Source of the DNA: an uncultured Bacteroidia bacterium | Lineage (GTDB): Bacteria; Bacteroidota; Bacteroidia; Bacteroidales; Prolixibacteraceae | Reading direction: 5' to 3' | DNA: 64,000 nucleotides | Assembly: GCA_903907075.1 (NCBI GenBank) | Contig: CAIVMQ010000083.1 | Location: forward strand, 1 to 64,000 | In this document: in pieces, positions 9,968-18,865 of the stretch | Position numbering within the stretch: the first letter of the stretch is position 1 | How the letters are laid out: each line of letters opens with the position of its first letter | The notes under the pieces: generated by a model | The model's input: only the letters and a program-made list of their open reading frames with translations | Databases searched by the model: none | What the model was told of the DNA's origin: nothing | Program-made: the position numbers and the translations under genes

Positions 9968-10801
9968 ATGATAATAAGTGATTTAAATGGAACTGTACAA
10001 TTATCCAATGGGGTTAAGATGCCATATTTTGGTTTGGGAGTTTTCAAAACACAGGATGGTATAGAGGTTGAGAACTCGGTAAAATGGGCCCTTGAAGCGG
10101 GTTATCGCCATATCGATACCGCATCATTCTACCAAAATGAGCGTGGGGTTGGCAATGCGATTTTAGCTAGCGGAATTCCCCGGGAAGAAATCTTTATTAC
10201 AACAAAAATCTGGAATGACAAACAACGTAGCGAAAGTGTGATGAGCGGTTTTGAGGAGAGTCTTGAGTTACTCCAAACAGACTATGTAGACTTATATTTA
10301 GTTCATTGGCCTGTAAAAGAGAAAATTGCCTCGACATGGAAGGTACTTGAGGAGATATATCGCTCTGGGAGAGCACGGGCCATTGGAGTAAGTAATTATC
10401 TTGAGCACCACCTTGAGGAATTATTTTTAGCAGCAGAAGTTATGCCTATGGTCAATCAGGTTGAATGTCATCCCTATTTAGTGCAGCAATCACTGATTGA
10501 TTTCTGCAAATCAAATAGTATCGTTTACCAGGCCTGGAGCCCAATTATGCGTGGTATGGTTAATGAAATTGCTCTTTTCAGAGAACTTTCAGAAAAATAT
10601 CACAAATCACCAGTGCAGATTGTACTTAGATGGGATTTGCAGAAAGGAATTGTAACGATACCTAAATCAGTTCAAAAGGAGCGGATAAAACATAATGCCG
10701 ATATATTTGATTTTGAAATCACTGCGCAGGATATGGCCCGAATTGATAAGTTGGATAGGGATCACCGTTTTGGAGCTCATCCCGACACCTTTGATTTTTA
10801 G
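9968..10801 (+). CDS. Aldo/keto reductase (AKR5-like)
   Basis: A 277-residue NADPH-dependent carbonyl reductase. The AKR signature GYRHIDTASFYQNE carries the catalytic Asp and Tyr; the catalytic Lys is in FITTKIW and the His in YLVHWP. The C-terminal IPKSVQKERIKHN is the cofactor 2'-phosphate site. Closest in pattern to 2,5-diketo-gluconate/glyoxal reductases, but the substrate cannot be told from sequence. Converges on cfa. Confidence 0.9.
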   Translation: MIISDLNGTVQLSNGVKMPYFGLGVFKTQDGIEVENSVKWALEAGYRHIDTASFYQNERGVGNAILASGIPREEIFITTKIWNDKQRSESVMSGFEESLELLQTDYVDLYLVHWPVKEKIASTWKVLEEIYRSGRARAIGVSNYLEHHLEELFLAAEVMPMVNQVECHPYLVQQSLIDFCKSNSIVYQAWSPIMRGMVNEIALFRELSEKYHKSPVQIVLRWDLQKGIVTIPKSVQKERIKHNADIFDFEITAQDMARIDKLDRDHRFGAHPDTFDF

Positions 10802-10828
10802 TCGTTATAGTGTTAAGTAAATTAAATA

Positions 10829-11947
10829 TCACCTTACCGACTCATACCCTCCGGGAACGCCATTTTTAGAGAGAACGATCTGCCAAAGCTGGCTTCGCCT
10901 TGACCTAAAGGTAGCCGCCGAGGAGAGGAGATAAAATTTCCACATTCTGAAAAACCGATCTGATAGTTGATCCTTTAATTTATCCCAGTTTAGTGTAAAA
11001 TTATCGTACCATGCCATAAGGGTTTTATCATAATCAAGTCCAAAGTTATGCCAATCTTCCATCACAAATAAATTTTCAAACGCATCGCAGAGCTGAGTAG
11101 CAGATGGAACCATACCATTTGGAAAGATATATTTATGAGTCCAGGGGCTAAGAGTTTTTGCCGATTTCATATGACCAATTGTATGAAGAAGGAATAATCC
11201 ATTATCAGTTAGGCATCTGCGTGCGACGTTAAAAAAAGTGTTGTAATTTTTGTAACCTACGTGCTCAACCATTCCTACGCTAACTATGCGATCAAATTTT
11301 TCATCCAAATCACGGTAATCCATTAAACGAAACTCTATAGGAAGACCCTCACATAATTTCTCGCCAAGTTGGATTTGTTCTTTAGATACGGTTATTCCAA
11401 CTACATTTACCTGATATCTGGAGGCTGCATATTTACCAAATGGACCCCACCCACAACCGATATCCAAGACGCGCATACCGGGTTTAAGCTGAAGCTTTCG
11501 ACAAATCAGATCAAGCTTATGCTCTTGTGCTTCATCTAAAGTATGGGCATCCTTCCAATAGGCACAACTATAATTCAACCGGCTGTCAAGCATATTTTGA
11601 AACAGATTATTCCCCAAATCATAATGCCTTTCTCCAATAATAAAAGACCTCCGTTTAGATTGCAGGTTTCTAACTTTAGAGAGAAAAAAATCTTGCACCA
11701 ATGAGAACTTTCCCTGTACATGTTGATCAATATTAGCGCGCAGGATAAGGCTAATCAACTGATCTACTTTAGGGCAATCCCACCATCCATCCATATAAGA
11801 CTCGCCAAAGCCCAATTCCCCATCTCGAATAACTCGGCGATAAAACTCTTGATTTAAAACCTGAATATCCCAAGGATTATCACCCCCCTCATAAACTCCG
11901 GCAACAGCCAGAATCTGTTTTATAAATTTCTCCTCCTGACTAATCAT
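10829..11947 (-). CDS. cfa: Cyclopropane-fatty-acyl-phospholipid synthase
   Basis: A 372-residue SAM-dependent enzyme that adds a methylene bridge to unsaturated acyl chains of membrane lipids. The SAM site is VLDIGCGWGPFGKYAA, and the N-terminal part has the GELGFGESYMDGWW motif specific to CFA synthases. Later motifs VGMVEHVGYKNY and LHTIGH also fit. Single gene, slightly shorter than the E. coli enzyme but complete. Confidence 0.93.
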   Translation of the reverse strand: MISQEEKFIKQILAVAGVYEGGDNPWDIQVLNQEFYRRVIRDGELGFGESYMDGWWDCPKVDQLISLILRANIDQHVQGKFSLVQDFFLSKVRNLQSKRRSFIIGERHYDLGNNLFQNMLDSRLNYSCAYWKDAHTLDEAQEHKLDLICRKLQLKPGMRVLDIGCGWGPFGKYAASRYQVNVVGITVSKEQIQLGEKLCEGLPIEFRLMDYRDLDEKFDRIVSVGMVEHVGYKNYNTFFNVARRCLTDNGLFLLHTIGHMKSAKTLSPWTHKYIFPNGMVPSATQLCDAFENLFVMEDWHNFGLDYDKTLMAWYDNFTLNWDKLKDQLSDRFFRMWKFYLLSSAATFRSRRSQLWQIVLSKNGVPGGYESVR

Positions 11948-12015
11948 TATAAATCATATTATGATTAAATTAATTGCAAAAAGTTTAAGCAGAATAAAGC
12001 CCCAACAAACTAATT

Positions 12016-12044
12016 ATTCACAATCGAGTAGCTCAATTGTGAAT
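12016..12044 (-). terminator. Hairpin after the 12057-12542 gene
   Basis: ATTCACAAT (12016-12024) and ATTGTGAAT (12036-12044) are perfect arms, and the loop holds a further GAG/CTC pair. It lies 12 bases beyond the stop of the minus-strand gene and ahead of cfa. The T-tract after it is weak (AATTAGTTTG). Confidence 0.5.
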
Positions 12045-12056
12045 AGTACGGAAGCG

Positions 12057-12542
12057 CTATTCTACTTCAGTTAAAATCGCAACATAATTTTTTCCCTGTT
12101 TTATTGCACATTTCGGGCACGTGGTATACCAAATCAGTAGCTTATCAAACTTGAAGCCTTTGGATTTAGCAATTTGCTCAAACTCTTTGCACCATTTACC
12201 AGTTTTATTAAAAGAGCCTTCAAATACCTTACAAAAATACTTGCCACTAAATTTTTCAATTTTCAATCCATTAATATCCTTATTAACTGCAATATAAATA
12301 GATGTACTCCATTTAGAGGTATGGTCAGAGAGCATCATATAGTCAACTAATGTACCATTTCCCTTGGCAATATGCCCGGTTAATCGTCTAATTGTACCTC
12401 CATAATTTAAAGGCAAATAAAAAAAAGTGCACACACTTCCTTTGACAAATAGCTTATTGTCCCAAACAAGGATTTTATCATCCCATAAAGCGGGCTCAAA
12501 TTCCGGACAGCAAATTGTATAATTTTCTGATTGCGTTTTCAT
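12057..12542 (-). CDS. Conserved protein with CCPEF and TTCPKCA motifs, function unknown
   Basis: A 161-residue soluble protein without signal peptide. It has a Cys-Cys pair near the N-terminus (ICCPEFEPALWDDK, about residues 10-24) and a CxxC at the end (WYTTCPKCA, about 139-147), with LSDHTSKWSTSIYIAV in the middle. Similar proteins are widespread and usually carry the uninformative name hydrolase family protein; the strand pattern could fit a GyrI-like small-molecule-binding fold. The four cysteines suggest metal binding or redox function. No operon partner. I do not assign a function. Confidence 0.7.
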   Translation of the reverse strand: MKTQSENYTICCPEFEPALWDDKILVWDNKLFVKGSVCTFFYLPLNYGGTIRRLTGHIAKGNGTLVDYMMLSDHTSKWSTSIYIAVNKDINGLKIEKFSGKYFCKVFEGSFNKTGKWCKEFEQIAKSKGFKFDKLLIWYTTCPKCAIKQGKNYVAILTEVE

Positions 12543-12638
12543 TTCGACTTTATTTAAGATATTGATTTTGAATAATTTAAACGAATTATTGCTGTATGAA
12601 AGTCATTGAAATTTAACCGATAACGCCATGTGCTCTAC

Positions 12639-12646
12639 CAAAGTTA
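12639..12646 (-). promoter_or_regulatory. Putative -7 promoter element of the Cys-motif gene
   Basis: On the minus strand TAACTTTG matches TAnnTTTG about 97 bases upstream of the ATG at 12542. The divergent peptidase gene on the other side shows no clear element. Confidence 0.4.
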
Positions 12647-12837
12647 CGTTTTTATTTAGATTTTATGGTGAAAATTCTAAGTTGATAAATTGTATATTGC
12701 AGAAGCTTATAACTAACCTATATTTAGTTTTTTAAAAATTATTTTTAAAGCCGTATTTCTTATCAGAAATCAACTTTAAAAACAGAGCATGCGATATAAT
12801 ATATTTATTACTAAATAGTTACTTTTAATTATCTATT

Positions 12838-14706
12838 ATGAAAAAACTTTTACTCCTAAATTTCCTGTTAGTAATTGTACTGCATGCCTTCGGACAGAGA
12901 GAGCGAAGTGAGATTGAAGATCAATACAAATGGAACTCTTCACACCTATTTGTAACAGATAATGATTGGGAGAAGGCAAAAACGAGTTTACTTGAAGAGA
13001 TGCCTAAGATTGGACAGTTTAAAGGGAAGTTAACAAAATCGTCTCATGATTTACTAGCTTGTCTGGAATTCTCTACAAAGCTGGATAAAGAAGCCTCGCT
13101 ACTCTATCTCTATGCGAGTATGAATAGTGATCAAGATACGCGCAACATGAAGTATATGGCTATGCAGCAGAGTTTAGAGCAGATACTTGCGGATTACAGC
13201 ACCAAAACGGCTTATATCGAGCCTGAACTGTTAACCACAGACTGGAAAATTATTGAAAGTTATATTAATGAGCAAAAAGGACTAGCAGTTTATAAGAAGG
13301 ATCTTACCGATCTGTTTAAGAAAAAGGAACACACCTTATCAGAACCTGAAGAGCGAATACTTGCGCGTTCATCAATGATTTCGAGTATATCTAATGATGT
13401 ATATGGTACATTTAAAGATGCGGAGATGCCTTCATCGGAGGTCATCTTAAGCGATAATAGCGTTCTAAAACTTACAAGTAGTGCATTTAACAAGATTCGT
13501 ACTTCACCAAATCGTAATGACCGCAAAATCTCGTTTGAGTCTTATTGGAAAAACTTTGCTAATTATAAGGGAACTTACGGTCAAATGCTTTATGGAAATG
13601 TTAAGGAGCATATCTATCGTGCTCAATCCAGAAAATATGGTTCTGCTATCGAAGCATCCTTATCTCCAAATGATATTCCGGTTGCAGTTTACCAAAGTTT
13701 GATCGACAATGTAAACAAAAACTTACCTGCCTTTCACCGCTATCTGGCAATCAAGAAGCGAATGTTGGGAGTAGATACGCTAAGATATTATGATCTTTAT
13801 GCACCTGTAGTAAAAAATGTAAATTTAAAATATAGTTATACTGAAGGACAAAATCTTGTATTAGAGGCGCTTAAACCTCTAGGGGTTGAATATGTTAAAA
13901 CACTTAACAAGGCGATGGATGAGCGATGGATGGATATTTATCCTACGGTAGGAAAACGTTCCGGTGCCTATTCAAATGGTGCTGCCTACGATTTCCACCC
14001 CTATATTTTATTAAATTACAATGACTCGTATAACGATGTGAGTACTCTGGCACATGAATTAGGCCACACGATGCAAAGCTATTTCTCAAATAAGACCCAG
14101 CCCTACCCACTCTCCCATTATAAAATATTCGTTGCCGAAGTAGCATCCACATTCAATGAGGTTTTATTATTTAACTATATGATTAACAATGTAAAAGATG
14201 ATGACATTAAGTTATCGCTTTTAATGACTTGGCTTGATGGTTTTAAGGGGACCTTATTTAGACAAACCCAGTTTGCGGAGTTTGAGAAGAAAATTCATGA
14301 AGAGGTTGAGAAGGGAAAACCGCTTACAGGCGATTATCTATCTGATATTTATGGTGATATCATCAAAAAATACTATGGGCACGATCAAAAAATCTGCTTA
14401 ATAGATGATTATGTAACTATCGAATGGGCAAACATACCCCATTTCTATATGAATTTCTATGTTTTTCAGTATAGTACTTCCTTTACTGCCTCCATTTCAC
14501 TGGCTGAAAAAGTCCTTGCTAAAGAGCCAAAAGCATTAGAGAACTACCTAAAATTTCTCGCTTCCGGAGGGTCCGATTATCCGATCAATCAATTAAAAGA
14601 GGCCGGAGTGGATATGACAACCTCACTCCCATTTGAGAAGGCTATTCAGGCAATGAATAAGGTGATGGATGAGATCGATAAGATACTGTCTAAAAAAGGG
14701 AAATAA
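12838..14706 (+). CDS. pepF: Secreted oligoendopeptidase F-like M3 metallopeptidase
   Basis: A 622-residue zinc peptidase of family M3. The zinc-binding motif HELGH lies at residues 406-410 in LAHELGHTMQSY, and the third ligand Glu lies in FVAEVASTFNE. Unlike the cytoplasmic PepF of Gram-positives it starts with a signal peptide (MKKLLLLNFLLVIVLHAFGQ), so it should act on oligopeptides in the periplasm. The C-terminal half, with FYMNFYVFQYSTSFTASISLA, is typical of PepF. A second M3 enzyme (dcp) lies at 49201-51324. Confidence 0.92.
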   Translation: MKKLLLLNFLLVIVLHAFGQRERSEIEDQYKWNSSHLFVTDNDWEKAKTSLLEEMPKIGQFKGKLTKSSHDLLACLEFSTKLDKEASLLYLYASMNSDQDTRNMKYMAMQQSLEQILADYSTKTAYIEPELLTTDWKIIESYINEQKGLAVYKKDLTDLFKKKEHTLSEPEERILARSSMISSISNDVYGTFKDAEMPSSEVILSDNSVLKLTSSAFNKIRTSPNRNDRKISFESYWKNFANYKGTYGQMLYGNVKEHIYRAQSRKYGSAIEASLSPNDIPVAVYQSLIDNVNKNLPAFHRYLAIKKRMLGVDTLRYYDLYAPVVKNVNLKYSYTEGQNLVLEALKPLGVEYVKTLNKAMDERWMDIYPTVGKRSGAYSNGAAYDFHPYILLNYNDSYNDVSTLAHELGHTMQSYFSNKTQPYPLSHYKIFVAEVASTFNEVLLFNYMINNVKDDDIKLSLLMTWLDGFKGTLFRQTQFAEFEKKIHEEVEKGKPLTGDYLSDIYGDIIKKYYGHDQKICLIDDYVTIEWANIPHFYMNFYVFQYSTSFTASISLAEKVLAKEPKALENYLKFLASGGSDYPINQLKEAGVDMTTSLPFEKAIQAMNKVMDEIDKILSKKGK

Positions 14707-14848
14707 TCATTGGGTTCCAATCAATTTATAAAGCATAACTCAGAAGCAGATTGGGTTATATCTTTCCGTATGAGATTCGGTGTTCTTGGTTAAATTTCGA
14801 TGTGTAAAATAAAGCGGCAAGGGTTTGTTACCTAACCCACATTATTGG

Positions 14849-15949
14849 CTAAACATTGAATCTAAAGTGCATGATATCACTATCCTGAACAACATATTCT
14901 TTTCCTTCGATTGCAATCTTCCCGGCATCACGACATGCAGATTCAGAACCAAGTCTTACATAATCATCAAATTTAATTACTTCAGCCCGTATAAATCCCT
15001 TTTCGAAGTCGCTATGAATTATACCTGCAGCTTTGGGAGCTTTAATCCCTTTTACGAAGGTCCAGGCACGGCATTCTTGCACACCGGTGGTAAAATAGGT
15101 TTGCAGATTAAGTAGTTTATAGGCCGAATGGATCAGTTTATTAACACCTGGTTCATCCAGACCCAGATCTTCAAGGAATAGCTGTTTCTCGTCATAATCT
15201 TCCAAACCAGCAATATCGGCCTCAGTGGCAGCTGCAATAATTAAGACCTCTGCATTTTCATCGACCACTGCGTTAGTGAGTTGTTGGGTGAATTTATTTC
15301 CTGAGGCCGCAGACGCTTCTTCTACATTACAAACATAAAGAACCGGCTTTTTTGTCAACAGGAAGAAATCATAAATTAGCGACTCTTCATCCTCCGTTAA
15401 CTCAACTGTTCGGGCACTTTTTCCTGTCAGCAATACAGCTTTAATCCGTTCAGCAACTGCGACTGTTTTCTGTGCAATCTTATCGTTTCCAACCTTAGCT
15501 TGTTTTTGAAGTTTGGCAATTCGACCCTCAACAGTCTCAAGATCTTTTAATTGCAACTCAATATCAACAACTTCTTTATCTCTGACTGGATTAATTGAAC
15601 CATCGACATGAATAATATTATCATTTTCAAAGCAGCGTACGACATGAATAATCGCATCAACCTCGCGAATATTAGCCAGAAACTGATTTCCAAGCCCCTC
15701 GCCTTTACTTGCACCTTTAACCAGTCCTGCGATATCGACAATTTCAACCGTTGTAGGGATAATCCGCTTGGGATTATCTATTTCAGCCAGTTTAATTAGT
15801 CTTTTATCAGGTACCGTAATAACCCCAACATTGGGTTCTATGGTACAAAAAGGGAAGTTTGCTGCCTGCGCCTTAGCGTTTGACAAGCAATTAAAAAGTG
15901 TCGATTTCCCAACATTAGGAAGTCCGACGATTCCGCACTGTAAAGCCAT
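14849..15949 (-). CDS. ychF: Ribosome-binding ATPase YchF
   Basis: A 366-residue Obg-family P-loop protein that prefers ATP to GTP and binds ribosomes. The P-loop GLPNVGKST is at residues 9-17 and DIAGLVKGASKGEGLGNQFL is the switch II region. The C-terminal TGS domain begins near GVQECRAWTF and ends with SDIMHFRFNV, the invariant family end. A TAnnTTTG element lies 26 bases upstream. Confidence 0.96.
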   Translation of the reverse strand: MALQCGIVGLPNVGKSTLFNCLSNAKAQAANFPFCTIEPNVGVITVPDKRLIKLAEIDNPKRIIPTTVEIVDIAGLVKGASKGEGLGNQFLANIREVDAIIHVVRCFENDNIIHVDGSINPVRDKEVVDIELQLKDLETVEGRIAKLQKQAKVGNDKIAQKTVAVAERIKAVLLTGKSARTVELTEDEESLIYDFFLLTKKPVLYVCNVEEASAASGNKFTQQLTNAVVDENAEVLIIAAATEADIAGLEDYDEKQLFLEDLGLDEPGVNKLIHSAYKLLNLQTYFTTGVQECRAWTFVKGIKAPKAAGIIHSDFEKGFIRAEVIKFDDYVRLGSESACRDAGKIAIEGKEYVVQDSDIMHFRFNV

Positions 15950-15974
15950 TTTACGATCTATATGTTTTGTCGCG

Positions 15975-15982
15975 CAAAAGTA
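15975..15982 (-). promoter_or_regulatory. Putative -7 promoter element of ychF
   Basis: On the minus strand TACTTTTG matches TAnnTTTG, leaving a short leader of about 18 bases. Confidence 0.55.
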
Positions 15983-16192
15983 GTAATTTAGATGAGAAAT
16001 ATAACCTGAATCGCTCTGATGGCTTTAACAACAAAAGTGTAACGCAATATTTATTGGATATATAAAACCAAAAACTTGCTAAAAATCATACACTAAGGAG
16101 TTGGCATATTTAAACTAAATTAATTCGAACAAAGTCTTTAAAGTTCAGAAAGGCTTTAAAATCAACTTTTAAAATCCTAAATTATACCCAAT

Positions 16193-17002
16193 ATGAAAAA
16201 ATACTACCCTTTACTATTTATATTCACTATCCTCGCTCTAATGGCAAATGGTCAGGATCGTATTATTAAAATTTCGCAAGACACCATTAAATGTCAGATT
16301 AAAGAGATTGGTGACGACGAGGTAAAATATACCCAGAATAATTATACGGGTGATGTGATCTACGGTATTGATAAAAATAAAATAAGTAGGATCATCTTCA
16401 ATGATGGCAAAGAGCTGAAAATTAACGATTCAATGTTTGATGCTGAGATCTATAACAAGCAACGCAAGAATGTTTTTAAAATCGGATTTTTATCTCCATT
16501 AGTAGGTGCGACAAGTTTCACATACGAAAAGAGCCTTAAACCAGGTAAGAGTATTGAGGCAACTATGGGTGTTATCGGACTTGGTATAACAGGAACCCGT
16601 GATCCGAAAGGGTTGTATTTTAAATTTGGTTATAAATTTATTAAAAGTCCCGATTTTTATCAGAAAGGGACCCGGTTTGACCATATTCTCAAAGGGGCTT
16701 ATGTACGACCTGAGATTTCTATTTCCAGTTATACGATAAACTCAAAGAATTTAGATTTCATTGATAACGGACAATTGAATTCTGGAGGCGTAAGAGAAAG
16801 TAATACCATGTTTGCTTTTATGATAAATCTAGGTAAGCAATGGGTATTCGATAATCGGTTTGTATTGGATTGGTTTGCCGGTTTAGGATATGGGTTTGGA
16901 CATTCGTATCAGAACAATGGGAATCACTATGCATTTATGGGAGGGGTACCCGATTTCCCACTCGCGGTAACTTCAGGAATTCGAATCGGAATTCTTTTCT
17001 AA
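16193..17002 (+). CDS. Secreted protein with beta-barrel-like C-terminal region, function unknown
   Basis: A 269-residue protein with a signal peptide (hydrophobic core, cleavage near ANGQD). Residues about 22-75 contain IKCQIKEIGDDEVKYTQNNY and ISRIIFNDGKELKI, a two-strand motif seen in many secreted Bacteroidota proteins. From about 100 onward, alternating polar/aromatic strands with Gly-rich turns end in SGIRIGILF, which suggests a small outer-membrane barrel. It precedes the sigma operon by 68 bases on the same strand. I cannot assign a function. Confidence 0.6.
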   Translation: MKKYYPLLFIFTILALMANGQDRIIKISQDTIKCQIKEIGDDEVKYTQNNYTGDVIYGIDKNKISRIIFNDGKELKINDSMFDAEIYNKQRKNVFKIGFLSPLVGATSFTYEKSLKPGKSIEATMGVIGLGITGTRDPKGLYFKFGYKFIKSPDFYQKGTRFDHILKGAYVRPEISISSYTINSKNLDFIDNGQLNSGGVRESNTMFAFMINLGKQWVFDNRFVLDWFAGLGYGFGHSYQNNGNHYAFMGGVPDFPLAVTSGIRIGILF

Positions 17003-17070
17003 GCCATTAAACCAAATCACGAAAATCGAGTCTTAAGAGAATGGAAATCGTATAATGGTGATCACAGTCA

Positions 17071-17619
17071 ATGGAGTATAGCGAGCAGGAATTTATTGCC
17101 AATCTTAAAGCTGAAGAGAGTCGTGAAAAGGCCTTTAAAATTCTTGTGGAGACATATCAACAAAGGCTCTATTGGCATATACGAAAGATCGTCATTACCC
17201 ATGATGATACGGACGATATTCTTCAAAATGTATATATGAAAGTTTGGAAAAATATCGATAATTTCAGGGAAGACTCTTCACTCTTTACCTGGCTATTTAG
17301 GATTGCAACCAATGAATCGCTGAGCCATTTACAGAGACAAAAAAAACATTCGATTATTTCGATGAACGAAGTGAACGAATTCCTTGTTGAATCAATCGAG
17401 ACAGATGTCTATTTTGAAGGTGATGAGATAGAAAAAAAATTTCAACTTGCATTATTGCAACTGCCTAATAAACAAAGAATTGTATTTAATATGAAATATT
17501 TTGACGAAATGAAATACGAGGAAATATCTGCAATACTCTCTACCTCCGTTGGGGCGTTGAAGGCATCTTATCACTTTGCTGTAAAAAAAATTGAAGCGTT
17601 TTTAAAAGAAGATAAGTAA
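17071..17619 (+). CDS. ECF-type RNA polymerase sigma factor
   Basis: A 182-residue sigma-70 family protein. Region 2 (about 25-95) includes DDTDDILQNVYMKVWKNI and STFLFRIA-like sequence LFTWLFRIATNE; region 4 (about 125-178) includes LPNKQRIVFNMKYFDEMKYEEIS followed by a helix-turn-helix. First gene of a three-gene run with a single-pass membrane protein (candidate anti-sigma) and a Spy-like periplasmic protein. That order is common in Bacteroidota and points to envelope-stress control. Confidence 0.92.
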   Translation: MEYSEQEFIANLKAEESREKAFKILVETYQQRLYWHIRKIVITHDDTDDILQNVYMKVWKNIDNFREDSSLFTWLFRIATNESLSHLQRQKKHSIISMNEVNEFLVESIETDVYFEGDEIEKKFQLALLQLPNKQRIVFNMKYFDEMKYEEISAILSTSVGALKASYHFAVKKIEAFLKEDK

Positions 17620-17667
17620 TCAGATTAAACCATTTGAAAGGTTAATTGTCAAAGCAACGTAAGCGAA

Positions 17668-18132
17668 ATGAATAAGAAAGACGAAAATAGCAAAAATCTG
17701 TTCGAAGGGATAAAAGATGGTAATCCATTTAGGGTTCCTGACAACTACTTCGAAACCTTTGAAGAACGGCTTAACGCCAGAATTAAGAAGGATGAAACTT
17801 ATATAAATTACCAGCGAACTTTATTATTCTATCTTAAGCCAATTCTTGCTTCAGCTGCAGTGCTCATCCTAGGCTTATTGATTCTAAATATTCCATATTC
17901 AAAGTTTATCCCTATTGAGAAAGAGAGTATCGTTAAACTAAATTCGATTCGTGAAAAGGGAGATTATGAATTCGAGATTCCCCAAGTATTAATACTTGAT
18001 TTTTCAGAACAGCAGTTCCTCTCTGATTTGGAAACAATTAGAAATTTAGATTTAAAATTCATTAAGCAAGAACACCTAGTTGACTATATTACAAATAGTT
18101 ACAGTGAATACGAAATTCTTGCAACCAATTAA
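17668..18132 (+). CDS. Single-pass membrane protein of sigma operon, candidate anti-sigma factor
   Basis: A 154-residue protein. The cytoplasmic N-terminus has the NPFRVPDNYFETFEERL motif (about residues 18-34) found in many Bacteroidota proteins encoded behind ECF sigma genes. One membrane helix lies at about 54-72 (the ILASAAVLILGLLILNI stretch), and about 80 residues would lie in the periplasm. Position and topology suggest it holds the sigma factor at the membrane, but no classical anti-sigma domain can be recognised. Confidence 0.65.
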   Translation: MNKKDENSKNLFEGIKDGNPFRVPDNYFETFEERLNARIKKDETYINYQRTLLFYLKPILASAAVLILGLLILNIPYSKFIPIEKESIVKLNSIREKGDYEFEIPQVLILDFSEQQFLSDLETIRNLDLKFIKQEHLVDYITNSYSEYEILATN

Positions 18133-18218
18133 AATAGGTTATGACACAAAAAAATAAGTTAAGTTATTGCATTGATTCTCAGATCAAATCTTCATTACAA
18201 TCAACTAACGGAATTAGC

Positions 18219-18695
18219 ATGGGTGTAAAATTTAAATTTCTGGTATGTTTTTTGTTAATTATTTCGACTGTAGTGATGGGGCAACGAAAATTTGATCCTC
18301 AGACCTTGGAGTTAATTAAATCAAAAAAAATTGCCTTTCTCACAGAGCAGCTTGGACTCACCTCGCAGGAAGCAGAGAAGTTTTGGCCTGTTTATAATGA
18401 CTTAGAGAAACAGCGGTTTCTTCTTATGGATCAGAAAAGAGAGTTGGAACATACTAGCGAAGAGCCGAAATCCGATATGAGAGAGGCTGATTATCGTAAG
18501 TTAGCTATTGATCTTGCTGCGTCACATGCTAAAGAGGGAAAGTTGATAGAAGAGTATAATCTAAAATTCTTAAATATTCTCCCCGCTGAAAAAGTCGTTA
18601 AACTCTATCTTGCTGAAGGTAAATTCAGGGCAACATTGATGAGAGAATTTCGCAAAAACCAACAGGATAAAAAAGAGAATGAAGTAACTAAATAA
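18219..18695 (+). CDS. Spy/CpxP-like periplasmic protein
   Basis: The reading frame opens at 18141, but the ATG at 18219 is preferred because it starts directly at a signal peptide (MGVKFKFLVCFLLIISTVVMG). The mature part of about 135 residues is helical and charged; LTEQLGLTSQEAEKFWPVYND resembles the LTxxQ repeat of Spy and CpxP, periplasmic chaperone/sensor proteins. Third gene of the sigma operon and the likely effector or sensor. A terminator follows 57 bases later. Confidence 0.65.
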   Translation: MGVKFKFLVCFLLIISTVVMGQRKFDPQTLELIKSKKIAFLTEQLGLTSQEAEKFWPVYNDLEKQRFLLMDQKRELEHTSEEPKSDMREADYRKLAIDLAASHAKEGKLIEEYNLKFLNILPAEKVVKLYLAEGKFRATLMREFRKNQQDKKENEVTK

Positions 18696-18751
18696 AGTGT
18701 GTTTTTTTGATTCTAGTAAAGTTTAAAGTAGTTTAGTTTAGTTTTGGTAAG

Positions 18752-18794
18752 GAGGCTGTCTTAAATCTTAGATTTATTGGCAGTCTCTTTTTTT
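18752..18794 (+). terminator. Rho-independent terminator of the sigma/Spy operon
   Basis: GAGGCTGTC (18752-18760) pairs with GGCAGTCTC (18779-18787), counting two G-T pairs, and is followed by seven T. Confidence 0.8.
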
Positions 18795-18865
18795 AAGGAA
18801 TATACTAAAACATTCGCGATAAAATTTACCATTGCTACTTAATTTGAACGAACTAAGCTAATTCG

